DNA from: Bacillus_I endophytica_A
GTDB lineage: Bacteria > Bacillota > Bacilli > Bacillales > Bacillaceae_H
Length of the DNA stretch: 64,000 nucleotides
Assembly (NCBI RefSeq): GCF_026790145.1
Contig: NZ_JALAMS010000011.1
Location: 124,001 to 188,000 of the forward strand
Reading direction: 5' to 3'
Under the pieces are notes generated by a model. That model searched no databases. It worked only from the letters and a program-made list of their open reading frames with translations, and was not told where the DNA came from. The position numbers were made by a program, and so were the translations under genes. The stretch's first letter is position 1, and each line of letters begins with the position of its first letter. Below, one piece after another: positions 53,110 through 62,042 of this stretch.

Positions 53110-54281
53110 TCTTTTTCCTCCTCATTAATCCCCATTGCTCGCAGCATTGTTTTAAACTTTGCCGCTGTTTCAGCTCGCTCCTCGCTTGGAATAGAACCTT
53201 CAACAATTCCAGCACCAGCGAAAAGACGAAGAGATTCTTCTAGTACTTCAGCACAACGAATTGTTACAATCCACTCTCCATCCCCCTTCTCATTGCACCA
53301 CCCTACAGTGCCAGTGAAAAAGCTCCGGTCAAACGGCTCAATATCCTGAATCTTCTGACGAGCTTGTTCAGTAGGTGTCCCGCATACAGCAGGTGTTGGA
53401 TGAAGCACATGAGCAAGATCAAGCGAAGAAATGCTGTCATCTACTACTTCTCCTGTTATCACTGTTGATAAGTGCCACATTGTTTCGGTATGAAGAAGCT
53501 CTGGTTTTTCTGGTACATGTAGATTTTTACAATATGGCTTAAGTGCCCGAGCAATTTCTTGAACAACAAACGCATGTTCATATAAGTCTTTTTCAGAAGA
53601 AAGAAGCTCTTCACTTCTTCGTTTATCTTCAATCGGATCTTTGCTTCGCGGTCTTGAGCCTGCTAGAGGATTTGAAACAATTTGGTTGCCACGTTTGGCA
53701 ATTAAAAGCTCTGGACTTGCTCCTACAAGCGTTTTGTTATCTATCTCATCACTAACGTTAGTGGCAAATGTATAACCATGCTGATTTTTTGAAGCGAGCT
53801 TATATAAAAGCTCTGGTACGTTAATTGCTTTTGAAGCGGATACTAAAAGGGAGCGAGCTAGGACAATCTTGTTGATTTCTCCCTCTCGAATACTTTGTAA
53901 TCCAGCTTTTACTCCTTCTTCATATTCTTCTCCGCTTGGAAAAGAGCGTACTTCATATTGAATGTCCTCGTTAGAAAAAACGTGTTCTTTCACTTTTTCT
54001 GTTTCTTCAATATGAACATGTTCAGGAATGATGAGCTTAGACGGTTGAGACGGCAAAAATGGAATGGCCCCAACAGCAACTGGCTTCTCATATCCTTGTT
54101 GTTTTGCATTATGTAATAATTTTTTTACTGTGCTTGGTATTTCGCTTCTTTCTGTAAAAGGAACTTCTTTTACTTTTCCTTTTCCGAGTAACGTTTTTGT
54201 TGGTGAAGAAAAGAAAAAGTCTCCTTTCTCATACTGTTCAAGCAATGGTTTTGTAGCTTCCTCCATTACGCTTTGCTTCAT
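53106..54281 (-). CDS. dhbC: Isochorismate synthase DhbC
   Basis: A 391-residue chorismate-utilising enzyme that makes isochorismate for DHB. KIVLARS near residue 135, ETMWHLSTVITGEV near 270 and the active-site HPTPAVCGTPTEQA near 295 are characteristic of the family. It starts 21 bases after dhbA and overlaps dhbE by 4 bases. The short N-terminal MKQSVMEEATKPLLEQYEKG matches DhbC, not menaquinone-specific MenF. Confidence 0.95.
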   Translation of the reverse strand: MKQSVMEEATKPLLEQYEKGDFFFSSPTKTLLGKGKVKEVPFTERSEIPSTVKKLLHNAKQQGYEKPVAVGAIPFLPSQPSKLIIPEHVHIEETEKVKEHVFSNEDIQYEVRSFPSGEEYEEGVKAGLQSIREGEINKIVLARSLLVSASKAINVPELLYKLASKNQHGYTFATNVSDEIDNKTLVGASPELLIAKRGNQIVSNPLAGSRPRSKDPIEDKRRSEELLSSEKDLYEHAFVVQEIARALKPYCKNLHVPEKPELLHTETMWHLSTVITGEVVDDSISSLDLAHVLHPTPAVCGTPTEQARQKIQDIEPFDRSFFTGTVGWCNEKGDGEWIVTIRCAEVLEESLRLFAGAGIVEGSIPSEERAETAAKFKTMLRAMGINEEEKE

Positions 54282-54302
54282 CTTTTGTTCCTCCTTTTAA
54301 GG

Positions 54303-55082
54303 TTACACACCTAGGGTTGCGCCCCCATCGACGCACAAACTATTCATCGTAATGTGACCTGCTTTGTCAGACGATAGAAATAAAACGGCTTCAGCAATAT
54401 CTGATGGAGTTGCTATTTTGTGAAGAGGTATACCCGTTTTATACGTTTCAAGTGAACCTTTAATAACGTTTTCTTCTCCTTTTTCGTCTTCCCATAGCAA
54501 CTTCAGCATTTCCGTGTTCGTTGATCCTGGAGCTACAACGTTACAACGAATTCCGAACTGAGCAAGCTCTAATCCTAGGCATTTCGTGAACATCGTTGCA
54601 GCTGCCTTTGATGAAGCATAAGCAGCCATATCTATTCTTGGCATATGACCTGCATTTGAACTAACTGTTACGATAGAGCCGCGTCTTCTATTGATCATAT
54701 AGCGGCTCACTGTTCGAGACATAACAAATACTCCTGTTGTATTGACTGCAAAAGTTGCCGCCCAATCTTCATCGCTAAGTTCAACTGTTTTTCCCATCCG
54801 AAGAACTCCTGCAACATTTGCTAAACATTCAATAGGCCCTATATTCTTTTCGATATCATCAATTATTTCTTCAACATATTTGCTTTTTGTAATATCTACT
54901 GAAAAAGCTTTTACCTGATAATGTTCACTTTTCAAACTTTCTTCAACAGCGTGAAGATTTTGAACATTTTGATCCAATAAAGCAACAAAGAATCCTTCCT
55001 GAGCAAATCTCCTTGCTACTTCTTTCCCAATCCCTTGGGCTGCCCCTGTTATAAGGGCAACACTAGGCTTTCCTTCACCCAT
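54303..55082 (-). CDS. dhbA: 2,3-dihydro-2,3-dihydroxybenzoate dehydrogenase DhbA
   Basis: A 259-residue NAD-dependent SDR that makes 2,3-dihydroxybenzoate, the first gene of the dhb operon. GAAQGIGKEV near residue 13 binds NAD, NVAGVLRM near 88 is the SDR block, and the YASSK active site lies near 155. Its catalytic Ser lies in VTVSSNAGH. GGAAG lies before the ATG. A Fur box stands about 57 bases upstream of the start, so the whole operon should be iron-repressed. Confidence 0.95.
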   Translation of the reverse strand: MGEGKPSVALITGAAQGIGKEVARRFAQEGFFVALLDQNVQNLHAVEESLKSEHYQVKAFSVDITKSKYVEEIIDDIEKNIGPIECLANVAGVLRMGKTVELSDEDWAATFAVNTTGVFVMSRTVSRYMINRRRGSIVTVSSNAGHMPRIDMAAYASSKAAATMFTKCLGLELAQFGIRCNVVAPGSTNTEMLKLLWEDEKGEENVIKGSLETYKTGIPLHKIATPSDIAEAVLFLSSDKAGHITMNSLCVDGGATLGV

Positions 55083-55138
55083 ATCTTCACTTCCTTTTTT
55101 TCTATGCTGAAAAATTGTCTTAGTAGTACTAGATCAAT

Positions 55139-55153
55139 TGATAATGATTTTCA
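55139..55153 (-). promoter_or_regulatory. Fur box before dhbA
   Basis: TGATAATGATTTTCA, one mismatch to the 7-1-7 consensus TGATAATNATTATCA. It lies 56-71 bases before dhbA, over the likely promoter. Confidence 0.85.
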
Positions 55154-55406
55154 CTATCGATTGAACAGTTCAAATGATAATACTTCTCAACTACTCTCGT
55201 CAACCCTCTCAAACTTCTTAAAGAAAAAAAACAACTTTTCGACTATCTTTCTTTAAAAGCCTAGAGCTATTTTATTTTTTAAATTCCCCTTATATATAAA
55301 GACTTTTCTCTTCTTCCACACTCCTTTTCCCTTTATTTTCTAAGCATAAAGACCTAAACACGTTGCCTAAAGAAGCTTTTTATTTTTATTTTTTTCAAAT
55401 TCTTCC

Positions 55407-55464
55407 TTGAATTTTGAAAGATTTCTCGCTATATTTGATAGTGATAATGATTATCAGTATCAAA
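55407..55464 (+). promoter_or_regulatory. feuA promoter with extended Fur palindrome
   Basis: Sigma-A promoter TTGAAT (55407-55412), 17 bases, TATATT (55430-55435). The perfect Fur box TGATAATGATTATCA is at 55442-55456, at the predicted RNA start. It is the core of a longer dyad, 55434-55464: TTTGATA and TATCAAA arms flank the box, with one mismatched pair. Confidence 0.9.
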
Positions 55465-55526
55465 TTTTAGAAAGGTGAACACGCTATTTTAGCTGTACAT
55501 AAAAAAATATAAAAGGGGTTAAGAAC

Positions 55527-56483
55527 ATGAAAAAGAAAATTGCTCTAATTGGAATGTCTACTTTACTTACACTAGGACTTGCTGCATGCAACACAGAAAA
55601 AACAGCTCAGCAGTCTGATTCAAAAGCAGAAGAGACAAGTGCAAAGGAACAAACAATCAAATATTTAGGAAAAGAGTACACTCTCCCTGCTAATGTGGAT
55701 AAAATTGCAGCAGCAAGCTTAGAATCTATGGAAGATTCTGCGGTGCTTGGCATTAAACCAGCAGCAACAATTACAGTAGGTGGGAAAATACCTGAATATT
55801 TAGCAAAAGACTTAGATGGGGCTACAGGCATTGGGGAAAAAATGCAGCCTGATGAGGAAACGCTTCTCAATGTTGATCCTGACGTTATTTTATGGACATC
55901 AAAGTCTCCTGAAAACGTGACTGAAAAGCTAAATAAAGTAGCTACAACAATTCCATACTCTCACGTTTCAGCAAATTGGAAAGATAACTTGCTTCTTTTA
56001 GGAGGACTAGCAGGGAAAACAGACAAAGCGAAAAAGATTATTAGTGACTATGAAAAAGAAGCAGCTCAGTTAAAAGAAGATATTAGTGGATCTGTAAAAG
56101 ATAAAAAAGTACTTCTTGTACGCGTACGTGGTGGTAACTTGTATGTTTACCCACAAGATGTATATTTTAACTCTTCTCTATACAATGATTTTGGCATCAA
56201 AGTACCAGAAGAAATTAAGCCTGTAAAAACACAAGAACTTGTTTCACTTGAAAAACTTGCAGATATTAATCCAGATTACCTTTTTGTTCAGTTTGCAGAT
56301 AGCGAGAATGCTAAAACACCAAAAGCATTAGAAGATCTTCAGAAAAACCCAATTTGGAAAAGCATAAAAGCAGTGCAAGATGACAAAGTATTTGTAAATT
56401 CTGTTGATCCTCTTTTCCAAGGTGGAACAGCTTATAGTAAACAAGAATTCTTGAAAGCAGCAAAGAAAGACTTAACAAAATAA
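55527..56483 (+). CDS. feuA: FeuA-like siderophore-binding lipoprotein
   Basis: A 318-residue substrate-binding protein. The lipobox LAAC ends the signal peptide near residue 21. The helical-backbone fold is seen in VLGIKPAATITVGGKIPEYL and LLLGGLAGKTDKAKKII. Place next to feuBC-like permeases, a BesA-type hydrolase and the divergent dhb genes points to ferric bacillibactin (and perhaps enterobactin). It starts the Fur-controlled uptake operon. AAAGGGG lies before the ATG. There is no Btr-type AraC activator gene in the window. Confidence 0.9.
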   Translation: MKKKIALIGMSTLLTLGLAACNTEKTAQQSDSKAEETSAKEQTIKYLGKEYTLPANVDKIAAASLESMEDSAVLGIKPAATITVGGKIPEYLAKDLDGATGIGEKMQPDEETLLNVDPDVILWTSKSPENVTEKLNKVATTIPYSHVSANWKDNLLLLGGLAGKTDKAKKIISDYEKEAAQLKEDISGSVKDKKVLLVRVRGGNLYVYPQDVYFNSSLYNDFGIKVPEEIKPVKTQELVSLEKLADINPDYLFVQFADSENAKTPKALEDLQKNPIWKSIKAVQDDKVFVNSVDPLFQGGTAYSKQEFLKAAKKDLTK

Positions 56484-56501
56484 TGTAAGGTGCGTTCACA
56501 T

Positions 56502-57509
56502 ATGCTAAAAACAAGCGCTATTCCTATTCTAATTTTATGTAGCACTCCATTTCTTGTAATTGCTACGATTCTATTATCCATTTTATATGGAGCAAAAGAC
56601 ATTAGTATTCTTAGCGTTTGGAATGCTTTCATGCATTATGACCCATCGAATGTTGATCACAATGTTATTCTCACCTCTCGTTTGCCGAGAGTGCTAGCAG
56701 CCCTGCTTGTCGGGGCTTTTCTAGCTATATCAGGAGCACTTATGCAAGGAATCACACGAAATTACCTTGCCTCTCCTTCTATTATGGGGGTTTCAGATGG
56801 ATCTGCTTTTGTAATTACAATTTTGATGGTTGTCTCTCCAAACTTAAGTTCAACAACAATGATTCTCTACTCAATCGCAGGGTCTGCTCTTGGTGCAGCA
56901 CTTGTCCTTGGTTTTGGGTCTCTTGTTCCAAACGGCTTGTCTCCAATTCGTCTTGCCATCATCGGAACGGTCATTGGAACATTTTTAAGCGGCATCTCTT
57001 CTGCTATTGCCTCTTATTTTCAAGTGTCCCAAAATATAAGCTTTTGGTACAATGCGAAGCTTCATAGTGTCGATATGGACGTTTTAACTCTTTCTGTACC
57101 GGCTGGGATTATCGGAATCTTCCTTGCTCTTTTTATCTCTAAATCTGTCACAATTCTTTCACTCGGTGATGAAGTGTCTACTAATTTAGGAGAACGTACA
57201 GGATTGATTAAAACACTAGCAATTTTAGCAGTTGTAATTTTAACCGGTACAACTGTTGCACTTGTTGGAAAGATTGGCTTTGTTGGCCTTATTATCCCTC
57301 ACATGACCCGTTTTTTAGTTGGGATTGATTATAAATGGCTCATTCCTTGTGCGGGAGCTATTGGAGCCGTTTTTCTTGCTCTTTGTGATGTGATAAGTCG
57401 TTTTGTAAACTATCCTTTTGAAACACCTATTGGAGTTGTTACATCCCTTATTGGCATTCCTTTCTTTCTATATCTTGTGAAAAAGAAAGGGGGCGAAAAA
57501 AATGCCTAA
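56502..57509 (+). CDS. feuB: Siderophore ABC permease, FeuB-like
   Basis: A 335-residue FecCD-family membrane protein with about nine or ten segments. RLPRVLAALLVGAFLAISGA near residue 50 and GFVGLIIPHMTRFLVG near 260 are family marks. A GTG at 56490 is in frame, but the ATG at 56502 has AAGGTG upstream and is preferred. It overlaps the next gene by 8 bases, so translation is coupled. Together with feuC it forms the transmembrane channel. Confidence 0.9.
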   Translation: MLKTSAIPILILCSTPFLVIATILLSILYGAKDISILSVWNAFMHYDPSNVDHNVILTSRLPRVLAALLVGAFLAISGALMQGITRNYLASPSIMGVSDGSAFVITILMVVSPNLSSTTMILYSIAGSALGAALVLGFGSLVPNGLSPIRLAIIGTVIGTFLSGISSAIASYFQVSQNISFWYNAKLHSVDMDVLTLSVPAGIIGIFLALFISKSVTILSLGDEVSTNLGERTGLIKTLAILAVVILTGTTVALVGKIGFVGLIIPHMTRFLVGIDYKWLIPCAGAIGAVFLALCDVISRFVNYPFETPIGVVTSLIGIPFFLYLVKKKGGEKNA

Positions 57510-58524
57510 AGATTCATGGCAACGCTATACGCTTACAATTATCATTCTGTTGCTATTAATCTTAACAACAGGGTATTTTAGCTTAACAAGCGGAGCGTTC
57601 GAAATGACGGTACGAAACGTAGTAGAAACGCTTTTACGCATCAATGAGGATCCTAAATACGATCTTGTTATATTTGATTTTAGACTTCCACGGATTTTAA
57701 TTGCTGGATTAGTTGGTTTAGGATTAGGAATTGCAGGAGCCGTTATTCAAGGGGTAACGCGCAACGGACTAGCAGACTCAGGGATACTTGGAATTAATTC
57801 AGGAGCTGGAACAGCAATTGTTCTATTTATGTTTTTCTTTCAAGGTCAAATAGCTAATGCCGGCTTCTTTTCCCTCATGATTATGCCGATTTTTGGACTT
57901 TGTGGAGGCCTTTTAGCCGCCTTCGTAATTTTCATATTTTCATGGCAAAACGGACGAATTGATACAGGAAGGCTAATTTTAACAGGAATTGCGATTAGCT
58001 CAGGGTTTGGAGCTCTTTCTCTCTATCTTTCTCTTAAAATGAACTCCTCTGATTTTGAAATGGCAACAGTCTGGCTTTCCGGAAGTATTTACGATGCTAA
58101 CTGGCACTATGTTCTGTCTGTTGTGCCTTGGCTGCTCATTCTTATCCCTCTTTTATATCGAAAAGCTCATTTGCTCGATCTCTTCCAGCTTGAAGAATCA
58201 AGTATCAAAAGCCTTGGTGTTTCAGTTGAAAAAGAGAAGGTACTTTTACTATTAGGAAGTATTGGGATTGTTAGTGCATGTGTAGCTGTCTCAGGAAGCA
58301 TTGCTTTTGTTGGCCTTTTGTCTCCACATATTGCAAGAAGGCTTGTTGGCGTTCACCATAGACACGTTATTCCTGTTTGTGGCGGAATTGGAATGCTGCT
58401 TGTTTTACTTTCTGATTATATTGGAAAAACCATTTTTCAACCGCTTGAGCTTCCGGTTGGTATCGTGTTATCGATTATTGGTGTTCCTTATTTTCTCTAC
58501 TTACTTTCAAAAGCAAAAGCATAG
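57502..58524 (+). CDS. feuC: Siderophore ABC permease, FeuC-like
   Basis: A 340-residue FecCD-family permease, partner of the gene before it. RLPRILIAGLVGLGLGIAGA near residue 57 and FVGLLSPHIARRLVGV near 270 are conserved. AAAGGGGG lies before its ATG, within the end of feuB. The ATPase gene follows after 10 bases. Its substrate is inferred from context. Confidence 0.9.
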   Translation: MPKDSWQRYTLTIIILLLLILTTGYFSLTSGAFEMTVRNVVETLLRINEDPKYDLVIFDFRLPRILIAGLVGLGLGIAGAVIQGVTRNGLADSGILGINSGAGTAIVLFMFFFQGQIANAGFFSLMIMPIFGLCGGLLAAFVIFIFSWQNGRIDTGRLILTGIAISSGFGALSLYLSLKMNSSDFEMATVWLSGSIYDANWHYVLSVVPWLLILIPLLYRKAHLLDLFQLEESSIKSLGVSVEKEKVLLLLGSIGIVSACVAVSGSIAFVGLLSPHIARRLVGVHHRHVIPVCGGIGMLLVLLSDYIGKTIFQPLELPVGIVLSIIGVPYFLYLLSKAKA

Positions 58525-58534
58525 GAGGAATAAA

Positions 58535-59362
58535 ATGAGTATTTTACGAACGGAAAATCTAGCTGCAAGCTATGAAAAGTTCTCAGTGTTTACAGATCTT
58601 AATGTAACAATCCCAAAAGGAGAAATCACTACTATTATTGGTCCAAACGGCTGTGGAAAATCAACGTTGCTTAAGACAATGGGTCGTATTTTAAAACAGA
58701 AACATGGAAACGTGTATTTACAGGGTCAAAATCTAAACAAGATGCCAACAAAACAAATTGCTAAAAATTTAGCGCTTCTTCCTCAAACACCAACTTCACC
58801 AAGCGAGTTGAAAGTAGAAGAACTTGTGTCATATGGTCGTTATCCACATCGCACAAATAAAAACAAACTCTCTTCTTATGATAAAGAAATGATCAACTGG
58901 GCTCTGGAAGTGACGAGAACCTCTTCTTTTAAACATCGTGAAATTGGGCAACTATCAGGAGGTCAGCGCCAAAAAGTATGGCTTGCAATGGCACTTGCGC
59001 AAGAAACAGAAGTGCTTCTTCTTGATGAGCCAACAACATATCTCGATATGGCCCACCAGCTTGAGGTATTAGAAATTGTAGAAAATCTAAATAGGGATAA
59101 GATGCGCACAATTGTGATGGTTCTTCATGATATCAACCATGCAGCTCGTTTTTCTCATCATATTGTGGCTATGAAAAACGGAGAAATCATTCAAAAAGGC
59201 GCACCGCGAGATATTATTATCGAAGATGTGCTGCGCGAAGTCTTTGAAATTGAAGCACGCATTATGATTGATCCGTATAATGGCGCACCTGTTTGCTTTG
59301 GATACGATAGCATTGGAAAAAAACAAGAAAAATCATTTGAAAAAGTATATATCACAAACTAA
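58535..59362 (+). CDS. Siderophore ABC transporter ATPase, YusV/FecE-like
   Basis: A 275-residue ABC ATPase. The Walker A GPNGCGKST is near residue 36, the signature LSGGQRQKVW near 140 and the Walker B LLLDEPTTYLD near 160, with the switch His in VLHDINHA. ATG at 58535 has TAGGAGG before it; the much longer open frame from 58301 is only an overlap with feuC. In B. subtilis the feu permeases use the unlinked, shared ATPase YusV; here the ATPase is in the operon. Confidence 0.92.
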   Translation: MSILRTENLAASYEKFSVFTDLNVTIPKGEITTIIGPNGCGKSTLLKTMGRILKQKHGNVYLQGQNLNKMPTKQIAKNLALLPQTPTSPSELKVEELVSYGRYPHRTNKNKLSSYDKEMINWALEVTRTSSFKHREIGQLSGGQRQKVWLAMALAQETEVLLLDEPTTYLDMAHQLEVLEIVENLNRDKMRTIVMVLHDINHAARFSHHIVAMKNGEIIQKGAPRDIIIEDVLREVFEIEARIMIDPYNGAPVCFGYDSIGKKQEKSFEKVYITN

Positions 59363-59381
59363 TAATGAGAGGAGAAAAAAG

Positions 59382-60188
59382 ATGATTTCTATTCAGTCTG
59401 TCAATCACAACGAAGACTCTTTCGACCTTCATTCTAAAGAAGGAGTTTCATATCAAATTTCTGTTTATGTCCCTAATACACCTCCTCCACAGCAAGGATT
59501 TCCTGTTTTATATGTTCTTGATGGCAATGCTTTTTTTAGAACATTTCGTGATGCTGTTAGACTTCAAGCAAGACGTTCTGCAAAAACGAATGTTTTACCT
59601 ATGATTGTAGTTGGCATTGGGGACGCTAGACGTGAAGACTTTGTTTCTGAGAGAAGATGCTATGACTTCACTCCCCCCTCTTCTTCTCTTAAGTTACCGA
59701 AGAAACCAAACGGCGAACAATGGTCTGAAACAGGAGGAGCAGATACTTTTCTAGCTTTTCTAGAGGAAACACTGAAGCCACAGCTTCTAGAACACTATCG
59801 GATTGATATTGAAAACGAAGCACTTTTTGGTCATTCACTTGGTGGACTCTTTGCTCTTTATTCGCTTTACACAAAGCCTTCTCTTTTTAGCGCTTATATT
59901 GCAAGCAGCCCTTCCCTTTGGTGGAACGAGCGCGCTATCTTAGCAAAAGAAGAAGAGTTTAGAAAAAACCTCCACAATGAGACTTTACATAAAAAGCTAT
60001 TTGTGAGCATTGGTTCAGAAGAAAAAGACCATATGGTCACAGACGCACAAGATCTTGCAAAACGATTTTCAGCGATAAACAGCAGCTCTTTTTCCTTTTC
60101 TTTTGTCGAAGCAAAAGGAGAAAACCATATGTCTGTTGTTCTAGCCGTATTAAGTCAGTCTTTGCGGTTTATATCACTTCGCACATAA
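59382..60188 (+). CDS. besA: Bacillibactin trilactone hydrolase, BesA-like
   Basis: A 268-residue alpha/beta hydrolase of the putative esterase family (PF00756). The nucleophile lies in GHSLGGLFALY near residue 150, with the oxyanion region FPVLYVLDGNAFF near 42 and a late His in AKGENHMSV. BesA cuts the ferric siderophore ring so that iron is released in the cytoplasm; no signal peptide is seen. ATG at 59382 has GAGGAG upstream. It ends the uptake operon at a two-way terminator. Confidence 0.9.
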   Translation: MISIQSVNHNEDSFDLHSKEGVSYQISVYVPNTPPPQQGFPVLYVLDGNAFFRTFRDAVRLQARRSAKTNVLPMIVVGIGDARREDFVSERRCYDFTPPSSSLKLPKKPNGEQWSETGGADTFLAFLEETLKPQLLEHYRIDIENEALFGHSLGGLFALYSLYTKPSLFSAYIASSPSLWWNERAILAKEEEFRKNLHNETLHKKLFVSIGSEEKDHMVTDAQDLAKRFSAINSSSFSFSFVEAKGENHMSVVLAVLSQSLRFISLRT

Positions 60189-60217
60189 AAAAAGAGAGGA
60201 TTATGCCTCTCTTTTTC
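60186..60217. terminator. Shared terminator of besA and the thioredoxin-like gene
   Basis: AAAAAGAGAGG/CCTCTCTTTTT stem (60189-60199 and 60206-60216), symmetric in both directions. Confidence 0.9.
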
Positions 60218-60535
60218 TTATTTTACAGACTCCAAAAATTCTTCGACAGATTCTGGAGTTTTAGCATTAGCGCTATGTAGATGCGCCGTTTTTTCTCCGT
60301 TTCGATATACAAGAAGTGATGGAATACCCATTACTTGGTTTTCATCTGCCACTTCTTCAAGCTCATCACGATCAACGGTAAACCACTTTTTATCGTCGTG
60401 TTTATTAATGATATCGTCGATAAACATATCAAGGCGCTTGCAGTCTGGGCACCACGTTGTTGTAAAAATCCCAACGCTTATTTCATCACCTGCAATAGCT
60501 TGCTGAAACTCTTCTTTTGATGTTAATTTCTTCAT
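60218..60535 (-). CDS. Thioredoxin family protein
   Basis: A 105-residue single-domain thioredoxin-fold protein. The active site is TTWCPDCKRL near residue 26, with CPDC in place of the thioredoxin CGPC, and the cis-proline is in MGIPSLLVY near 70. Such YdbP/YtpP-like proteins are found in Bacilli and their partners are mostly unknown. No signal peptide, so it is cytoplasmic. GGGAGGTG lies before the ATG. The CutC-family gene lies 39 bases upstream, so they may share an mRNA. Confidence 0.88.
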   Translation of the reverse strand: MKKLTSKEEFQQAIAGDEISVGIFTTTWCPDCKRLDMFIDDIINKHDDKKWFTVDRDELEEVADENQVMGIPSLLVYRNGEKTAHLHSANAKTPESVEEFLESVK

Positions 60536-60574
60536 ACTCTACACCTCCCACTACTCATTATAAAATCCCTTTAC

Positions 60575-61276
60575 TCATTTTTCACGTTTTTTGTTTATCC
60601 ATTCAACAATTTCTTTTGCTTTTGCAACACTTTTTGCACTGATTGGTTTTCTCACATGACAAGATTCTCGAACACCTGAAAACAAGTGAACTTCCTCAAC
60701 ATCTGTAACATCTAAAAAAGCCTTTAAATTTTCAGGTTTTAACCCTCGGCAAGCCGTTAAATGTGGACGATTGCTTTTCTTTAAAAGCCTTTTAATATGT
60801 GGAAGACCATTTAAAGCTGTTCGCTCACGCCCTGATGTCCATACGCTTTTTACTTCTTTATATTGGGCAAGAAGCTCCAAAGCTTCCCCTTGATCTCTTA
60901 TAAAATCAAAGGCATTGTGAAAAGAAACATGCATCCCTCTTGCTCTATATAAGAGAAGCTCTAACATCTGTTTGTCAATTTCTCCTTCTTTTGTTAAGCA
61001 TCCAAAAGATACTCCTTCTACTTTTAATTCCTTCATCATTTCAATGTCGCGACACATTGTTTTTACATCATACTTGTTATACGCATATGTTTGACAATGT
61101 GGTTGAATAAGAACGCTTAGTGGAACAAATGAAAATTTCTTAATTTCCTCAACAAGGCCAAAGCTTGGCGTTACACCTTCATTTCCAACAGACGACATGA
61201 CAACCATTCGATCTGCACCATTCTCTTGAGCAATAAGCGCATCTTCCACTGTTGTTACCGCAATTTCTAATAACAC
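60575..61276 (-). CDS. cutC: CutC family protein
   Basis: A 233-residue TIM-barrel protein. LEIAVTTVEDALIAQENGAD near the start and VGNEGVTPSFG near 36 are CutC marks, as is SFHNAFDFI near 115. The family is named for copper homeostasis, but the biochemical function is unproven. The start is GTG at 61276, which has GGAGG 8 bases before it and gives the family N-terminus MLLEI; GTG at 61285 lies right on the ribosome site. The usual Glu-Leu-Cys after GADR is VVM here. Confidence 0.85.
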   Translation of the reverse strand: MLLEIAVTTVEDALIAQENGADRMVVMSSVGNEGVTPSFGLVEEIKKFSFVPLSVLIQPHCQTYAYNKYDVKTMCRDIEMMKELKVEGVSFGCLTKEGEIDKQMLELLLYRARGMHVSFHNAFDFIRDQGEALELLAQYKEVKSVWTSGRERTALNGLPHIKRLLKKSNRPHLTACRGLKPENLKAFLDVTDVEEVHLFSGVRESCHVRKPISAKSVAKAKEIVEWINKKREK

Positions 61277-61365
61277 AACAGCCACCTCCTCCTGAATTTC
61301 TTTTACACTACCCTATCTTTCTCTCAACGAAAAGAGTCCTTTTTGCTAGGTCTTTCTCTTTTTTA

Positions 61366-61416
61366 CGTAAACTAAAATTAAAAATAAGTTGACATAAAAA
61401 CCATTTTTCTTATAAA
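61366..61416 (+). promoter_or_regulatory. BirA-type operator and promoter before bioY
   Basis: CGTAAAC-N15-GTTGACA (61366-61394) fits the TGTWAAC-N15-GTTWACA layout of Firmicute BirA sites, with one or two changes per half. Its right half overlaps the -35 TTGACA (61389-61394); the -10 TATAAA is at 61411-61416 with 16 bases between. Confidence 0.7.
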
Positions 61417-61450
61417 CTCTTAACAAATACATTGAGGGGGTTTTCGAATA

Positions 61451-62014
61451 ATGAAAACAAAAGAACTTGCTTTTGTTAGTATGATGGCAGCCATTATGGG
61501 CGTATTTGGTCTTTTTCCACCTATTATGTTATCTTTTACACCTGTTCCTATTGTGCTACAAAACTTTGTTGTTATGCTTTCTGGAGGACTACTTGGAGCG
61601 CGGCTTGGCGCTTTAAGTCAAGGACTTTTTCTTCTTCTAATTGCAGCAGGCATGCCGCTTTTAACAGGTGGACGAGGCGGATTTAGTGTTTTTGTTGGTC
61701 CAAGCGGAGGATTTGTATTAAGCTACCCACTTGCTGCCTTTGTTACTGGTTTTATTGTACATAAAACAATAAAGAAACAGAATTTTTTAAACATTTTTAG
61801 TGCTACAATAGTAGGAGGTATTTTGACTACTTATGCAGTTGGTATTCCCGTACAGGCCGCTTTTATGAATATATCTTTTCTTCATGCACTAAAGCTTAGC
61901 GTTGTTTATTTACCTGGCGACCTTATTAAGGCAGCTGCTGCTTCCTTTTTTATTTTAAAGCTAGCGCGAGTATTACGACCAAAGTTAAAAATACCAACAT
62001 CTAAAGCATCGTAG
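61451..62014 (+). CDS. bioY: Biotin transporter BioY (YhfU-like)
   Basis: A 187-residue membrane protein with about six segments, the S-component of biotin ECF transporters. The PVPIVLQNFVVMLSGGLLG block near residue 33 and GGRGGFSVFVGPSGGFVLSY near 75 are the biotin-site and family marks. GAGGGGG precedes the ATG. It leads an operon with the acyl-CoA ligase and thiolase that matches the yhfU-yhfT-yhfS order of B. subtilis. BirA repression is supported by the operator upstream. Confidence 0.92.
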   Translation: MKTKELAFVSMMAAIMGVFGLFPPIMLSFTPVPIVLQNFVVMLSGGLLGARLGALSQGLFLLLIAAGMPLLTGGRGGFSVFVGPSGGFVLSYPLAAFVTGFIVHKTIKKQNFLNIFSATIVGGILTTYAVGIPVQAAFMNISFLHALKLSVVYLPGDLIKAAAASFFILKLARVLRPKLKIPTSKAS

Positions 62015-62042
62015 AGTGCTCGTTTTTAAAGGTGGAATAATC

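Noticed and set aside
58301..58534. N-terminal extension of the siderophore ATPase
   Set aside because: It lies inside feuC in another frame; ATG at 58535 has AGGAGG and begins the domain.
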